The notes under the pieces were generated by a model. It saw nothing but the letters and a program-made list of their open reading frames with translations. It searched no databases and was not told the DNA's origin. From contig NZ_BQYM01000003.1 in the NCBI RefSeq assembly GCF_026008515.1, forward strand, positions 186,001-250,000: 64,000 nt of DNA, read 5' to 3'. The translations under genes were made by a program, and so were the position numbers. Numbering within the stretch: the first letter of the stretch is position 1; each line of letters opens with the position of its first letter. Source of the stretch: Hoyosella levis. Its GTDB lineage: Bacteria > Actinomycetota > Actinomycetes > Mycobacteriales > Mycobacteriaceae. Below, in pieces: positions 9,745 through 18,219 of the stretch.

Positions 9745-12126
9745 ATGCGCGTCAAGGGTCGGGAGATCCCGGTTGCGGGCAACTTGCTGCAACCGCGCTC
9801 CCGCCGGACCACCGATATCTTGCGAGTCGTCGCGTCGGTGGCGCTCATCGCGGTGGTGATCGCGGCCTCGGAGGTCACCCGCAACAAGTGGCATGACCTC
9901 GAGCGGTCGGTCTCGAACATCGTGGGGGTGCTGTCGCCGGAGCAGGCGAACCTGGTGTACCTGCTCTACGGGCTGGTGATCCTGGCGCTGCCGTTCGCGA
10001 TCCTCATCGGCGTGCTGGCGAGCACGCAATGGAAACTCGTCGTGGCGTACTTCCTGGCAGGAAACGTCGCAGGGCTGTTGCTGTCGATCACTCCGCAGGG
10101 ATTGACGACGTCGCGGCTGAGCTTCGAGGGCGCTGCTGAACTGGAGCTCAACTCGTTCCTCTCGCAGTTCCTGATCGACTCGCGGTGGATCGCGGGGCTC
10201 GCGGCGGTGCTGACGGTGGCCGGTCCCTGGCTGCCCAAGCTGTGGCGCCGCTGGTGGTGGGCGCTCCTGCTGGCGTTCATCCCGATCCATCTTGTTGTCA
10301 GCACCGTGGTCCCGGCACGCACGGTGCTGGGGCTCGCGGTCGGCTGGTTCGTGGGCTCTGTGACAGTGCTGCTGGTGGGCACCCCCGCGCTGGAGGTGCC
10401 GCTGGCGACCGCGGCCCGCGTACTGGCCCGGCATGGGCACGCGACGTCGCGGTTCACGGTGCTGCGCCCGGCGGGCACCGGCCCCTTGGTGCTGTCCTCG
10501 ACCGGATCGGACCCGGACGACGAAGTGATAGTCGAGCTCTATGGCCCATACCAAGGCTCGAGCCGCGCGCTGCGCCAGGTATGGCGGTGGTTGTCGTTCC
10601 GGGAGGAGGAGACAGCGCCGCTGCATGCCTCATTGCAGCGGGCGGTGGAGCATCGGGCGCTGATGGGCATCGCGATCGATGACCTGGAGCTAGCGAGCTC
10701 GCGGCCGCTGGTGGTGGCGGCGCTCGATCGTGGCTGGGTGCTGTACTCGCGGACGCGGATGCGGGGGACGCCGCTGGAGCAAGTGGTGGACGAGCAGTCG
10801 GTGGCGAGCGCGTGGCACTCATTGCGGTTGCTGCACGAGAGCCGGATCGCCCACGGGGACCTGCGCGCCTCGCAGATCCGCGTCGAGGGCGGCGCGGCCC
10901 TGTTCGGGGGCTTCGGAGCGGCGGAGTTCGGGGTGACCGAGCAACAGCTCTACTCGGATATCGCCCAGCTGCTCATCACGACCACGGCGCTGGCGGGCGA
11001 GCAGGTGGCGGTGCGATGCGCGATCGCGGAGATGGGCGCGCAACAAGTCCTCGCGGCCTCATCGCGGTTGACGCGCGCCGCGATCCCGCTCGGCCTGCGA
11101 CGCTCGGCCCAGGACGCCTCGTCGGTCATGGCGAGCGCGCGGGAGGAAATTCTGCGGCAGACCGGCGCGGACCAGATCAAGCCGGAGCAGGTGACGCGGT
11201 TCACGCGCAACCAGGCCATCCAGCTCGTGCTGCTCGTGGCGCTCGTCTACGTCGCATACCCGTTCATCAGTGCGGTCCCGACGTTCTACGAGCAGCTCCG
11301 CACCGTCGATTGGGGCTGGGCAGTGATCGGGCTGGCAGTGTCGGCGCTGACGTACATCGGTGCGGCGGCAGCCCTATGGGCGTGCGCGAATGGCCTGGTG
11401 AGCTTCCGCAGCCTGACGGTCATGCAGATCGCTAACACCTTCGCCGCGACCACGACCCCGGCAGGAGTGGGCGGACTGGCGCTGAGCGTCCGGTTCCTGC
11501 AGAAGGGTGGCCTGGGCGGCGTTCGGGCCACAGCGGCTGTGGCATTGCAGCAGTCGGTGCAGGTGATCACCCACGTTTCGCTGCTCGTGCTCTTCGCGGT
11601 GGTGGCGGGCACGACAGCGCAGATCCAGCAGATCGTTCCGGACCCGACGATCATCTATCTGATCATCGGTGCTGCGCTAGGAATCGTGGGCACCTCGATG
11701 CTGGTGCCGGCGCTCCGGCGGTGGCTGGGCCGGGAGATCCTGCCACAGTTGCGCGATGTGGCAGGCGAGCTGAGCGACCTGGCGCGGGATCCGCAGCGGT
11801 TCGGGATCATCTTCCTCGGCTCGGCGATGACGACGCTGGGCATGGCGCTGGCGCTGTGGGCGAGCGTGGAAGCCTTTGGGGGCGGGACGACGTTCGTCAC
11901 CGTGACCGTGGTGACGATGGTCGGTGGCACGCTCGCGTCGGCCGCTCCGACGCCGGGCGGCGTGGGCGCGGTGGAAGCGGTGCTCATCGGCGGTCTCGTC
12001 GCCTTCGGGCTGCCCGCGGCGACGGCTGTCCCCGCTGTGCTGCTGTACCGCGTGCTCACGACATGGCTGCCCGTGTTCCTCGGGTGGCCGACGATGCACT
12101 GGCTGACCGCCAAGGGCATGGTCTGA
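9745..12126 (+). CDS. YbhN/UPF0104-type integral membrane protein with an internal kinase-like domain
   Basis: The 793-residue product has three parts. An N-terminal membrane region (residues about 30-220) has six or seven helices. A soluble middle region (about 225-475) resembles the aminoglycoside-phosphotransferase/protein-kinase fold. A C-terminal region (about 490-780) has the eight-helix pattern of the LPG-synthase/YbhN flippase-like family, including TTTPAGVGGLALSVRFLQ and SAAPTPGGVGAVEAVLIGG. In the kinase-like part, HGDLRASQ (His370-Asp372) stands for the catalytic loop, but the expected DFG is GFG (389-391), so it may not be catalytic. ATG 9745 follows AGGAGA. A lipid-transport role is an inference from the C-terminal family. 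Confidence 0.8.
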   Translation: MRVKGREIPVAGNLLQPRSRRTTDILRVVASVALIAVVIAASEVTRNKWHDLERSVSNIVGVLSPEQANLVYLLYGLVILALPFAILIGVLASTQWKLVVAYFLAGNVAGLLLSITPQGLTTSRLSFEGAAELELNSFLSQFLIDSRWIAGLAAVLTVAGPWLPKLWRRWWWALLLAFIPIHLVVSTVVPARTVLGLAVGWFVGSVTVLLVGTPALEVPLATAARVLARHGHATSRFTVLRPAGTGPLVLSSTGSDPDDEVIVELYGPYQGSSRALRQVWRWLSFREEETAPLHASLQRAVEHRALMGIAIDDLELASSRPLVVAALDRGWVLYSRTRMRGTPLEQVVDEQSVASAWHSLRLLHESRIAHGDLRASQIRVEGGAALFGGFGAAEFGVTEQQLYSDIAQLLITTTALAGEQVAVRCAIAEMGAQQVLAASSRLTRAAIPLGLRRSAQDASSVMASAREEILRQTGADQIKPEQVTRFTRNQAIQLVLLVALVYVAYPFISAVPTFYEQLRTVDWGWAVIGLAVSALTYIGAAAALWACANGLVSFRSLTVMQIANTFAATTTPAGVGGLALSVRFLQKGGLGGVRATAAVALQQSVQVITHVSLLVLFAVVAGTTAQIQQIVPDPTIIYLIIGAALGIVGTSMLVPALRRWLGREILPQLRDVAGELSDLARDPQRFGIIFLGSAMTTLGMALALWASVEAFGGGTTFVTVTVVTMVGGTLASAAPTPGGVGAVEAVLIGGLVAFGLPAATAVPAVLLYRVLTTWLPVFLGWPTMHWLTAKGMV

Positions 12127-12222
12127 CGGCTCCAGCCTGGGGCTGAGGCGGGTGGTGCCGGGGCGCTGGGGCGGGGCTGGCGCTGGGGCTGGTGCCGAGG
12201 TGGGGCTGGTGCCGTCGCCCCC

Positions 12223-12293
12223 GCAAACGCGATAGAAGGCGCGGAAAACCCAGGTCGGCTTCTATCGCGTTTGACCGTTTCCCGTGCTTTTGG
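12223..12293 (+). repeat. Family A palindromic element, copy 1
   Basis: Arms CAAACGCGATAGAAG (12224-12238) and CTTCTATCGCGTTTG (12259-12273) are a perfect 15-bp inverted repeat around a 20-nt loop containing GGAAAACCCAGG. The conserved tail CCGTTTCCCGTGCTTTTG follows. The element lies 97 nt after the stop of the YbhN-type gene, in the same direction, and 50 nt before the PemK-like start. The stretch 12127-12220 before it is G-rich with runs of GGGGC and no gene. Confidence 0.9.
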
Positions 12294-12343
12294 CGCTCAG
12301 CCAGCCGCCGCGCCCGCGATCTAGCCGCCTAGACTCCTTCGGC

Positions 12344-12928
12344 ATGAGTGGATTCTGGAAGAACCCCATTGTGCGCCAGCTCGGCCGTGCTGTGGCGCGG
12401 GAGGCACCGCGACTGCTGCAACAGCTCAGCGCGCAGAAGACCGGTCCGGCACGCGCATCCACGCCCGCGCGAGCCCCGAGCCCGGCCGCCGCACCCTCGC
12501 CCGCGCCATCCCCAACGCCCTCGCCGTCGAGCATGCCGCGCCGCTCGCGGCCCACGCGGGAGCGCGCGCGACAGGTGGCATACGCGCCAGAGCTTGATGG
12601 CCATGCGGATCCGGGCGAGGTCGTGTGGACCTGGGTGGAGTACGAGGAGGATGCCAGCCAGGGCAAGGATCGTCCCGTGCTCGTGGTGGGCCGCGAGGGT
12701 GCCTCGCTGCTCGGGCTGATGCTGTCGAGCCAGGACCACGACGGGGATCGGGACTGGATGCCCATCGGCAGCGGCGCATGGGATTCACGCGGCCGGGAGA
12801 GCTGGGTGCGGCTGGACCGCGTGCTCGATGTGCCCGAGGAGGGGATCCGGCGGGAGGGCGCGATCCTCGGCCGTGGCCGGTTCGATGCGGTCGCGGCGGT
12901 GCTGCGCGAGCAACATGGCTGGAGCTAG
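12344..12928 (+). CDS. PemK/MazF-like domain protein, no adjacent antitoxin
   Basis: The 194-residue product begins MSGFWKNPIVRQLGRAV and has a low-complexity Ala/Pro/Ser linker (about residues 40-65). A C-terminal domain resembling PemK/MazF follows (GEVVWTWVEYEEDASQGKDRPVLVVGRE; residues about 88-115). In that family GEVVW and the RPVLVV strand frame the RNA-binding groove. The frame is open 60 bases further upstream; ATG 12344 was chosen because the protein from there begins with the conserved-looking WKNP helix. No small antitoxin gene lies on either side. Endonuclease activity is not established; similar solitary actinobacterial proteins are annotated as type II toxins by homology only. 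Confidence 0.72.
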   Translation: MSGFWKNPIVRQLGRAVAREAPRLLQQLSAQKTGPARASTPARAPSPAAAPSPAPSPTPSPSSMPRRSRPTRERARQVAYAPELDGHADPGEVVWTWVEYEEDASQGKDRPVLVVGREGASLLGLMLSSQDHDGDRDWMPIGSGAWDSRGRESWVRLDRVLDVPEEGIRREGAILGRGRFDAVAAVLREQHGWS

Positions 12929-12997
12929 CTCGCGCCGCCCGGCGTAGCACCCGGCAGCAGAGCCGCGGCCCCTGCATCGAGCCACGGCAACCAAGCA

Positions 12998-13013
12998 GTC
13001 ACGCTTCGGTGAC
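12998..13013. promoter_or_regulatory. Dyad GTCAC-GCTTCG-GTGAC upstream of the DUF4185 gene
   Basis: A perfect 5-bp dyad around GCTTCG lies 90 nt before the DUF4185 start. Fourteen of fifteen bases (TCACGCTTCGGT then G/A then AC) recur 380 nt before rpfB, at 60785-60799. GTCAC/GTAAC half-sites resemble those bound by MtrA, a regulator of cell-wall genes in this order. Assignment to MtrA is an inference. Confidence 0.35.
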
Positions 13014-13102
13014 GGTGCGGCCCAATCGATGGGCAGGGACACCTTGTGGCGCACATGCTTTCGCGCAGGCAGGTTTTGCGTGCGCGAACATGAGGAGCAG
13101 GT

Positions 13103-14413
13103 GTGCGAACTAGCAAGGCAGTGTCCCTGGGGCTGGCGCTCGCGATCGGGGCGGGCTTGCAGGCCATGTCCCCCATGAGCGCGCTCGCCGAGCCGTGCGG
13201 ATCCTCGGGCGGCGCCAACATCGAGTCCGATGAGGACCGGGCGGTCATCGGCACACCGCTCGGGCGCAAGCCCCTCACTGCCGAGGGGCCCATCGGCGTG
13301 GAGCCCCTGAGCGATCGGGTGGGCGCGCGCATCGCTTCGCCCGCCCGGCTGGTGCAGTGGCTGACCGGGCCGCGCAGCTCCAACCAGACGTCCTCGCGCT
13401 TCTCGATCTCCGGCACCGACCTGGGCATCATGTGGGACAACGGCGCGACGGGCTCCGACCGCCAGGTGCTCATCGCCTATGGCGACACGTTCGGCGACTG
13501 CTCCAAGCCTGGCCAGGAGTGGCGCTACAACACCTTGATGCGTACCTCCGACGCGACGCCCGGCGATGGCCTCGCTATCCCCGATCCGCTCACCGAGGAG
13601 GAGGACGACCACATCTACGGCGGCTCACCCGTCACGGTCGACAAGCCGAGCTTCGCGAAGCAGATCATCGACAAGCTCGGCCTCGCCCCGGAGGAGTTCA
13701 CGGTCATCCCCACTGCCGGGATCGCCGTGGATGGCGTGCAGTACATCAACTTCATGTCCGTCAAGCAGTGGGGTCCGCCGAGCCGGTGGACCACCAACTT
13801 CTCCGCGATCGCCGTCTCCGAGGACAATGGCGAGAACTGGGAGGTCGATGTCGAGACGATCCGCGAGAACACGGAGGGCAACCTCGACGGCATCGACTAC
13901 GTCGACGGCAACGAGAACTTCCAGATGACCGCCTACGTCAAGCGGGACGGATTCGTCTACACGTTCGGCACGCCCTCGGGCCGGTTTGGCGCGGCCCGGG
14001 TGGCACGCGTGGCCGAGGCCGACATCCTCGACCTCGCCGAGTACGAGTACTGGGATGGCGAATCCTGGGCGAGCGGGGACCCCGGCGCTGCCACAAACGT
14101 CATTCCCGCGCAGGTCTCCGAGATGTCGGTGGCGTGGAACGAGCACCTCGGCAAGTACATCGCTCTCTATACCAATGACATTGGCAGCGTCGTGATCCGC
14201 ACTGCCGACCAGCCCCAGGGGCCCTGGAGCGCGCCCGAGGCAATCATGACGGCGTCGGCGTTCCCCGGCGGCCTCTACGCCCCCTACATCCACCCCTGGT
14301 CGAGCGGCGACGAGCTCTTCTTCGCGGTGTCGCTGTGGTCGGAGTACAACGTGATGCTGATGCGCACGACGCTCAACACCGATCCGCCCGCGGGCCCGCG
14401 CTGGGGCTCCTAG
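13103..14413 (+). CDS. Exported DUF4185 domain protein
   Basis: The 436-residue protein has a Sec signal peptide (MRTSKAVSLGLALAIGAGLQ, likely cleaved after SALAEP or just before). The mature domain has the beta-propeller-like pattern of DUF4185: GTDLGIMWDN, VLIAYGDTFGDC, AIAVSEDNGENWEVD, WNEHLGKYIALYTND and a final YAPYIHPWS. These Asp-box-like turns recall sialidase and glycosyl-hydrolase propellers, but no catalytic set can be assigned. GTG 13103 follows GAGGAG at good spacing. An ATG at 13090 reads only seven codons to a stop and is rejected. The likely site of action is the cell envelope or outside the cell. Confidence 0.82.
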   Translation: MRTSKAVSLGLALAIGAGLQAMSPMSALAEPCGSSGGANIESDEDRAVIGTPLGRKPLTAEGPIGVEPLSDRVGARIASPARLVQWLTGPRSSNQTSSRFSISGTDLGIMWDNGATGSDRQVLIAYGDTFGDCSKPGQEWRYNTLMRTSDATPGDGLAIPDPLTEEEDDHIYGGSPVTVDKPSFAKQIIDKLGLAPEEFTVIPTAGIAVDGVQYINFMSVKQWGPPSRWTTNFSAIAVSEDNGENWEVDVETIRENTEGNLDGIDYVDGNENFQMTAYVKRDGFVYTFGTPSGRFGAARVARVAEADILDLAEYEYWDGESWASGDPGAATNVIPAQVSEMSVAWNEHLGKYIALYTNDIGSVVIRTADQPQGPWSAPEAIMTASAFPGGLYAPYIHPWSSGDELFFAVSLWSEYNVMLMRTTLNTDPPAGPRWGS

Positions 14414-14417
14414 CCCC

Positions 14418-14441
14418 GAGGCCGTGCAACAGCATGGCCTC
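14418..14441 (+). terminator. Hairpin after the DUF4185 gene, probable terminator
   Basis: GAGGCCGTGC (14418-14427) pairs with GCATGGCCTC (14432-14441) with one G-U pair and an AACA loop, starting 5 nt after the stop codon. There is no U-run; it fits the U-poor hairpin terminators usual in high-GC actinobacteria. Confidence 0.6.
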
Positions 14442-14547
14442 CTTGCCGCTGTGCCTCCTGGACGCAGGGCAAAGCCGCCACCGGTAGGCTGACCGGGGCT
14501 CGCGCGCCGTGGCGCGTGCCGTAGCGCGACTGGCAGGAAGGCGCACG

Positions 14548-15453
14548 ATGAGATCTTTGAGGATGGCAACGGTGGTGGGGTCGCTCCTGCTGCTGGCCGG
14601 GTGCGGCGCCACCGGGCCTGGCCCCAACGATGCGGGCGGGGCGAGCGACGGCGGACAGTTCCCGGTGACGGTCGACGGCACGACCATCGACGCGGAGCCC
14701 GAGCGCATCGTGTCGCTCTCCCCCGCAGTCACCGAGATGCTCTTCGCCATCGATGCTGGCGACCAGGTAGTGGCTGTCGACGAGTACTCCAACTATCCCG
14801 CCGACGCCCCGATCACCGAGCTCTCGGGTTTCTCGCCCAACATCGAGGCGATCGCGTCGTATGATCCGGATCTCGTGATCGTCTCCGCGTACGGCGACGA
14901 GATCGTCCCCCAGCTTGGCGCGCTCGGCATCACAGCGTTCGTCTCCCCCGACGACCCCCGCGCCATCGACGACGTCTACGAGCAGCTCTCCGGGCTCGGC
15001 ACGCTCACCGGCAATGCTCCCGAGGCCGACGACCTGATCGAGCGCATGCGATCCGACCTCGCCAAGCTCATCGAGGATGCCCCGCAGCGCGAGGAACCGC
15101 TGACCTACTACATCGAGATCGACGACACCTACTGGACCTACACGGCGGGCAGCCTCGTCGGCTCCCTGCTCGAGCAGCTTGGCCTGCGCAATATCGCCGA
15201 CGACGCGGCGACCGTATCCACGCAGCTCTCGGCGGAGGCGATCGTCGCGGCGGATCCCGACGTGATCTTCCTGATGAATACTGGCTTCGGGGTGGACTCG
15301 GACGCCGTCGCGGAACGGCCCGGTTGGGACACGATCGCCGCGGTGCGCGACGACGCCATCTTCCCGCTCGACGCTGATATCGCCTCGCGGTGGGGACCGC
15401 GCACCGTGGATCTCGTCGCCGAGGTAGCTCGGGCCACCGACACCATCCAGTGA
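14548..15453 (+). CDS. ABC transporter substrate-binding lipoprotein (BtuF/FecB type)
   Basis: The 301-residue protein has a lipoprotein signal (LLLLAGCGATG, lipidated Cys at about residue 18) and a periplasmic-binding fold of the helical-backbone type. RIVSLSPAVTEMLFAIDAGDQVVAVDE and PNIEAIASYDPDLVIVS are typical of vitamin B12, siderophore or haem binders. The first segment is most like BtuF. It is the first gene of an importer operon with the overlapping permease and ATPase. ATG 14548 has GGAAGG upstream. No cobalamin riboswitch could be seen in the 130 bases before it, so the substrate is open: cobamide is my first guess, ferric siderophore or F420-0-like ligands second. Confidence 0.85.
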   Translation: MRSLRMATVVGSLLLLAGCGATGPGPNDAGGASDGGQFPVTVDGTTIDAEPERIVSLSPAVTEMLFAIDAGDQVVAVDEYSNYPADAPITELSGFSPNIEAIASYDPDLVIVSAYGDEIVPQLGALGITAFVSPDDPRAIDDVYEQLSGLGTLTGNAPEADDLIERMRSDLAKLIEDAPQREEPLTYYIEIDDTYWTYTAGSLVGSLLEQLGLRNIADDAATVSTQLSAEAIVAADPDVIFLMNTGFGVDSDAVAERPGWDTIAAVRDDAIFPLDADIASRWGPRTVDLVAEVARATDTIQ

Positions 15454-16487
15454 TGCGGCAGCGCGGCTGGCCGTGGTGGATAGCTGTCAGCGTCGTGGTG
15501 GTCGTCCTCGCTGGCATCTCGGGCCTTGCGCTCGGGGCGGCGGGCCTGCCCCTGCGCGGTGTGACGCTCGAAGTGGTCAACCTCCTGCCGGGCGTCGGCA
15601 TTGATTCGGGGCTCACCGAGCGCGAGGCCGCGATCGTCACCAGCATCCGCCTGCCCCGTGTGGTGCTGGGCATGCTGGTGGGGGCCATGCTCGCCCTCGC
15701 CGGAGCGGCATACCAAGGGGTGTTCCGCAACCCGCTGGCCGAGCCCTACCTGCTCGGCGTCGCGGCCGGGGCCGGGCTCGGCGTGACCGCGGTGATCGCC
15801 CTGCAGCCCGCCACCGCGGCAGGGCTGCCGGTGACCGCTCCCCTCGCCGCCTTCACCGGGGCGCTCGGCGCCGTCACCGCCACCTACCTTCTCGGAGCGG
15901 CAGGTGGCCGGGCGCGATCAGCAGAAGCACTGATCCTCGCGGGCGTCGCGGTCTCGGCGTTCCTCACCGCGTTGCAGACCTACGTGCTGCAGCGGCACGT
16001 CGAGGTGATCCGCCAGGTGTATACGTGGCTGCTCGGCAGGCTCGGCGGTGCCACCTGGGGCGACGTGCGGATGCTGCTGCCCTACGCGATCGTCTCCGCA
16101 GTGGTGATCCTGCTGCTCGCGCGCCCGCTCGATGTCTTGTCGGTGGGCGATGACGAGGCCGCCGGGCTGGGGCTCGATCCCCGATGGGTCCGGATCGTGC
16201 TGCTCGCCGCTGCCTCGCTGGGAACAGCGGCCGCCGTCTCCGTCTCCGGCCTCATCGGCTTTGTCGGCATCATCGTCCCGCACCTGGTCCGCATGCTCAT
16301 GGGCACGTCCTACCGTGTCATCCTGCCGATGTCCATGCTGCTCGGCGCGGCGTTCCTGGTGCTCGCCGACCTTGCCGCCCGCACCGTGGACATGCCCCGC
16401 GAGGTACCCATCGGAGTGGTGACCGCTTTCCTCGGCGCGCCGTTCTTCGTGCTGGTCCTGCGGGCCACGAGGCGGGCTGGCCCGTGA
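15453..16487 (+). CDS. FecCD/BtuC-type ABC transporter permease
   Basis: This 344-residue integral membrane protein of the FecCD family has nine or ten predicted helices. Diagnostic segments are IRLPRVVLGMLVGAMLALAG, YQGVFRNPLAEPYLLGVAAG, and near the C-terminus the coupling region GFVGIIVPHLVRMLMGTSYR. The ATG shares its A with the TGA of the binding-protein gene (ATGA overlap). The product would dimerise to form the import channel with the ATPase encoded next. Confidence 0.93.
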   Translation: MRQRGWPWWIAVSVVVVVLAGISGLALGAAGLPLRGVTLEVVNLLPGVGIDSGLTEREAAIVTSIRLPRVVLGMLVGAMLALAGAAYQGVFRNPLAEPYLLGVAAGAGLGVTAVIALQPATAAGLPVTAPLAAFTGALGAVTATYLLGAAGGRARSAEALILAGVAVSAFLTALQTYVLQRHVEVIRQVYTWLLGRLGGATWGDVRMLLPYAIVSAVVILLLARPLDVLSVGDDEAAGLGLDPRWVRIVLLAAASLGTAAAVSVSGLIGFVGIIVPHLVRMLMGTSYRVILPMSMLLGAAFLVLADLAARTVDMPREVPIGVVTAFLGAPFFVLVLRATRRAGP

Positions 16488-17272
16488 CCGCGCCCATGCT
16501 GTCCATCGCTGGGGCCAGCGTCCGCCTCGGTGGGCGCGAGGTCCTCCACGAGGTGAGCCTCGATGTCGCGCACGGCGAATGGGTCACCATCATCGGGCCC
16601 AACGGGGCGGGCAAGTCGACTCTCCTGCGCGCGATCACCGGCCTGGTCAGCCACAGCGGCGTGGCCCTCATCAACGACCAGCCAGCCGCGGGGCTCTCCG
16701 CGCGGCAACGCGCCCGCCTCGTCGCCACCGTCGCGCAGAGCCCCGTCATCCCACCTGGAATGCTCGTGCGCGACTATGTGGTGCTCGGCCGTACCCCGCA
16801 TATCCCGCTGCTGCGCGCCGAGACCAGTCGTGACCAGGCCGCCGCCGACGACGCGATCGCGATGCTCGACCTCGGTGCGTTCGCCGCACGCCGCCTCGAC
16901 CAGCTGTCCGGCGGCGAGCGCCAGCGCGCCTTCCTCGCCCGCGCGCTCGCCCAGGACGCGCCACTGCTGCTGCTCGACGAGCCCACCACCGCGCTGGATA
17001 TCAGCCACCAGCAGGATGTCCTCGAGCTGGTCGACGAGCTGCGCCGGCAGCGCGGGCTCACCGTTGTCTCCACCATGCATGATCTGTCGATCGCCGCCCA
17101 GTACGCCGACCGCATGGTCCTGCTCGCCGGTGGCGCCGTCGTGGCGTCGGGCCGTCCCAGCGAGATCCTGACCGCCCCGATCATCCGCGCGCACTACGGC
17201 GCATCCGTGCAGATCCTGCCTGGCCCCTCCGGACCTGTTGTGGCACCGATCCGGCCACCAGCACCTGCCTGA
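16484..17272 (+). CDS. FecE/BtuD-type ABC transporter ATP-binding protein
   Basis: The 262-residue ATPase has Walker A GPNGAGKS (about residue 38), Q-loop VAQSPVIP, signature LSGGERQRAFLARAL, Walker B LLLLDEPTTALD, and the H-loop in STMHDL. It powers the importer formed with the two preceding genes. GTG 16484 overlaps the permease stop (GTGA); ATG 16496 is an alternative start four codons later. The cluster's tight overlaps indicate a single transcript of binding protein, permease and ATPase. Confidence 0.93.
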   Translation: MTAPMLSIAGASVRLGGREVLHEVSLDVAHGEWVTIIGPNGAGKSTLLRAITGLVSHSGVALINDQPAAGLSARQRARLVATVAQSPVIPPGMLVRDYVVLGRTPHIPLLRAETSRDQAAADDAIAMLDLGAFAARRLDQLSGGERQRAFLARALAQDAPLLLLDEPTTALDISHQQDVLELVDELRRQRGLTVVSTMHDLSIAAQYADRMVLLAGGAVVASGRPSEILTAPIIRAHYGASVQILPGPSGPVVAPIRPPAPA

Positions 17273-17323
17273 ACGACGGGAAGCGGGGATGCGCGAGCAC
17301 GCGTGATCAGGAAGGCTTGCCGT

Positions 17324-18175
17324 GTGCGCATCCTGACGCCGCGTGGCCGTGCAAGAGCGATCCCGCCCGCGCTGATGCTGGCCAGCGGCACATCGATGTA
17401 TGCCGGGGCCGCCACCGGGGTGCTGCTCTTCGCGTACCTGCCCCCGGCGGGCGTGGCGTGGCTGCGAATCCTCGGGGCCGCGCTGATCCTGCTCGCCCTC
17501 GTCCGTCCGGCATGGCCTGCCTGGACTGGCCAGCGGCTCGTCCTCGCTGGCGCTTTCGGCATCATCACCGCGCTGATGAACATCGCGTTCTACGAGGCCA
17601 TCGCGCGCTTGCCGCTGGGCACGGCCGTGGCGCTCGAGTTCGTTGGCCCGATCCTCGTCGCGGCCTGGGGATCGCGCGGCCCGCGCGACCTCCTCGCGCT
17701 CGCCGCAGCGGCGGGCGGGGTACTCCTTATCGCGGACGTGCACCTCGCGGGCTCGCCGCTCGGCCTGGCCTTCGCCTTGCTCGCGGCGCTGCTATGGGCG
17801 GGATACATCGTCCTGGGCGCGCGCGTCGCTGATGCGGGCTCGCCCCGCGAGAGCCTGGCTGTAGGCTTCGCCGTCGCCGCGCTGGTGACCTCCCCGCTGG
17901 TCCTGGTGATCGCGGGCTCCTGGCAACCGGGCACGCCAGCGGCGACGGTGCTGCTGCTCGGGATCAGCCTGGGCCTGCTCGCCAACGTGATTCCCTACGG
18001 CCTCGACCAGGTAGTCCTCCGCACTGCCGGGCGCGCATACTTTGCCACCCTGCTCGCGTTGCTGCCCGTCACCTCGGCGCTGATCGGCTGGATCATCCTC
18101 GGCCAGAACCTCGCGGCGCGCGAGCTCATCGGGATCGCTGCGGTGGCGCTGGCGGTGGCGATCCGGCGGCCCTAG
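17324..18175 (+). CDS. EamA/DMT family transporter (RhtA-like)
   Basis: The 283-residue membrane protein has about ten helices in two EamA repeats. The segments FYEAIARLPLGTAVALEFVGPI and LDQVVLRTAGRAYFATLLALLPVTSA are typical of the RhtA branch, whose members export amino acids such as threonine or homoserine. GTG 17324 is preferred because AGGAAGG lies 8 bases upstream; an in-frame start at 17303 would put the ribosome site inside the gene. It follows the ABC operon by 51 bases in the same direction. The substrate is not determinable here. Confidence 0.88.
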   Translation: MRILTPRGRARAIPPALMLASGTSMYAGAATGVLLFAYLPPAGVAWLRILGAALILLALVRPAWPAWTGQRLVLAGAFGIITALMNIAFYEAIARLPLGTAVALEFVGPILVAAWGSRGPRDLLALAAAAGGVLLIADVHLAGSPLGLAFALLAALLWAGYIVLGARVADAGSPRESLAVGFAVAALVTSPLVLVIAGSWQPGTPAATVLLLGISLGLLANVIPYGLDQVVLRTAGRAYFATLLALLPVTSALIGWIILGQNLAARELIGIAAVALAVAIRRP

Positions 18176-18219
18176 CGCTGATCACCCCGAGGGGGCGCCT
18201 CGTGCGGTAGACATGGACC

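Noticed and set aside
14414-14547. Cobalamin riboswitch before the BtuF-like gene
   Set aside because: The space is short, contains a terminator hairpin for the previous gene, and no B12-box-like sequence was seen.
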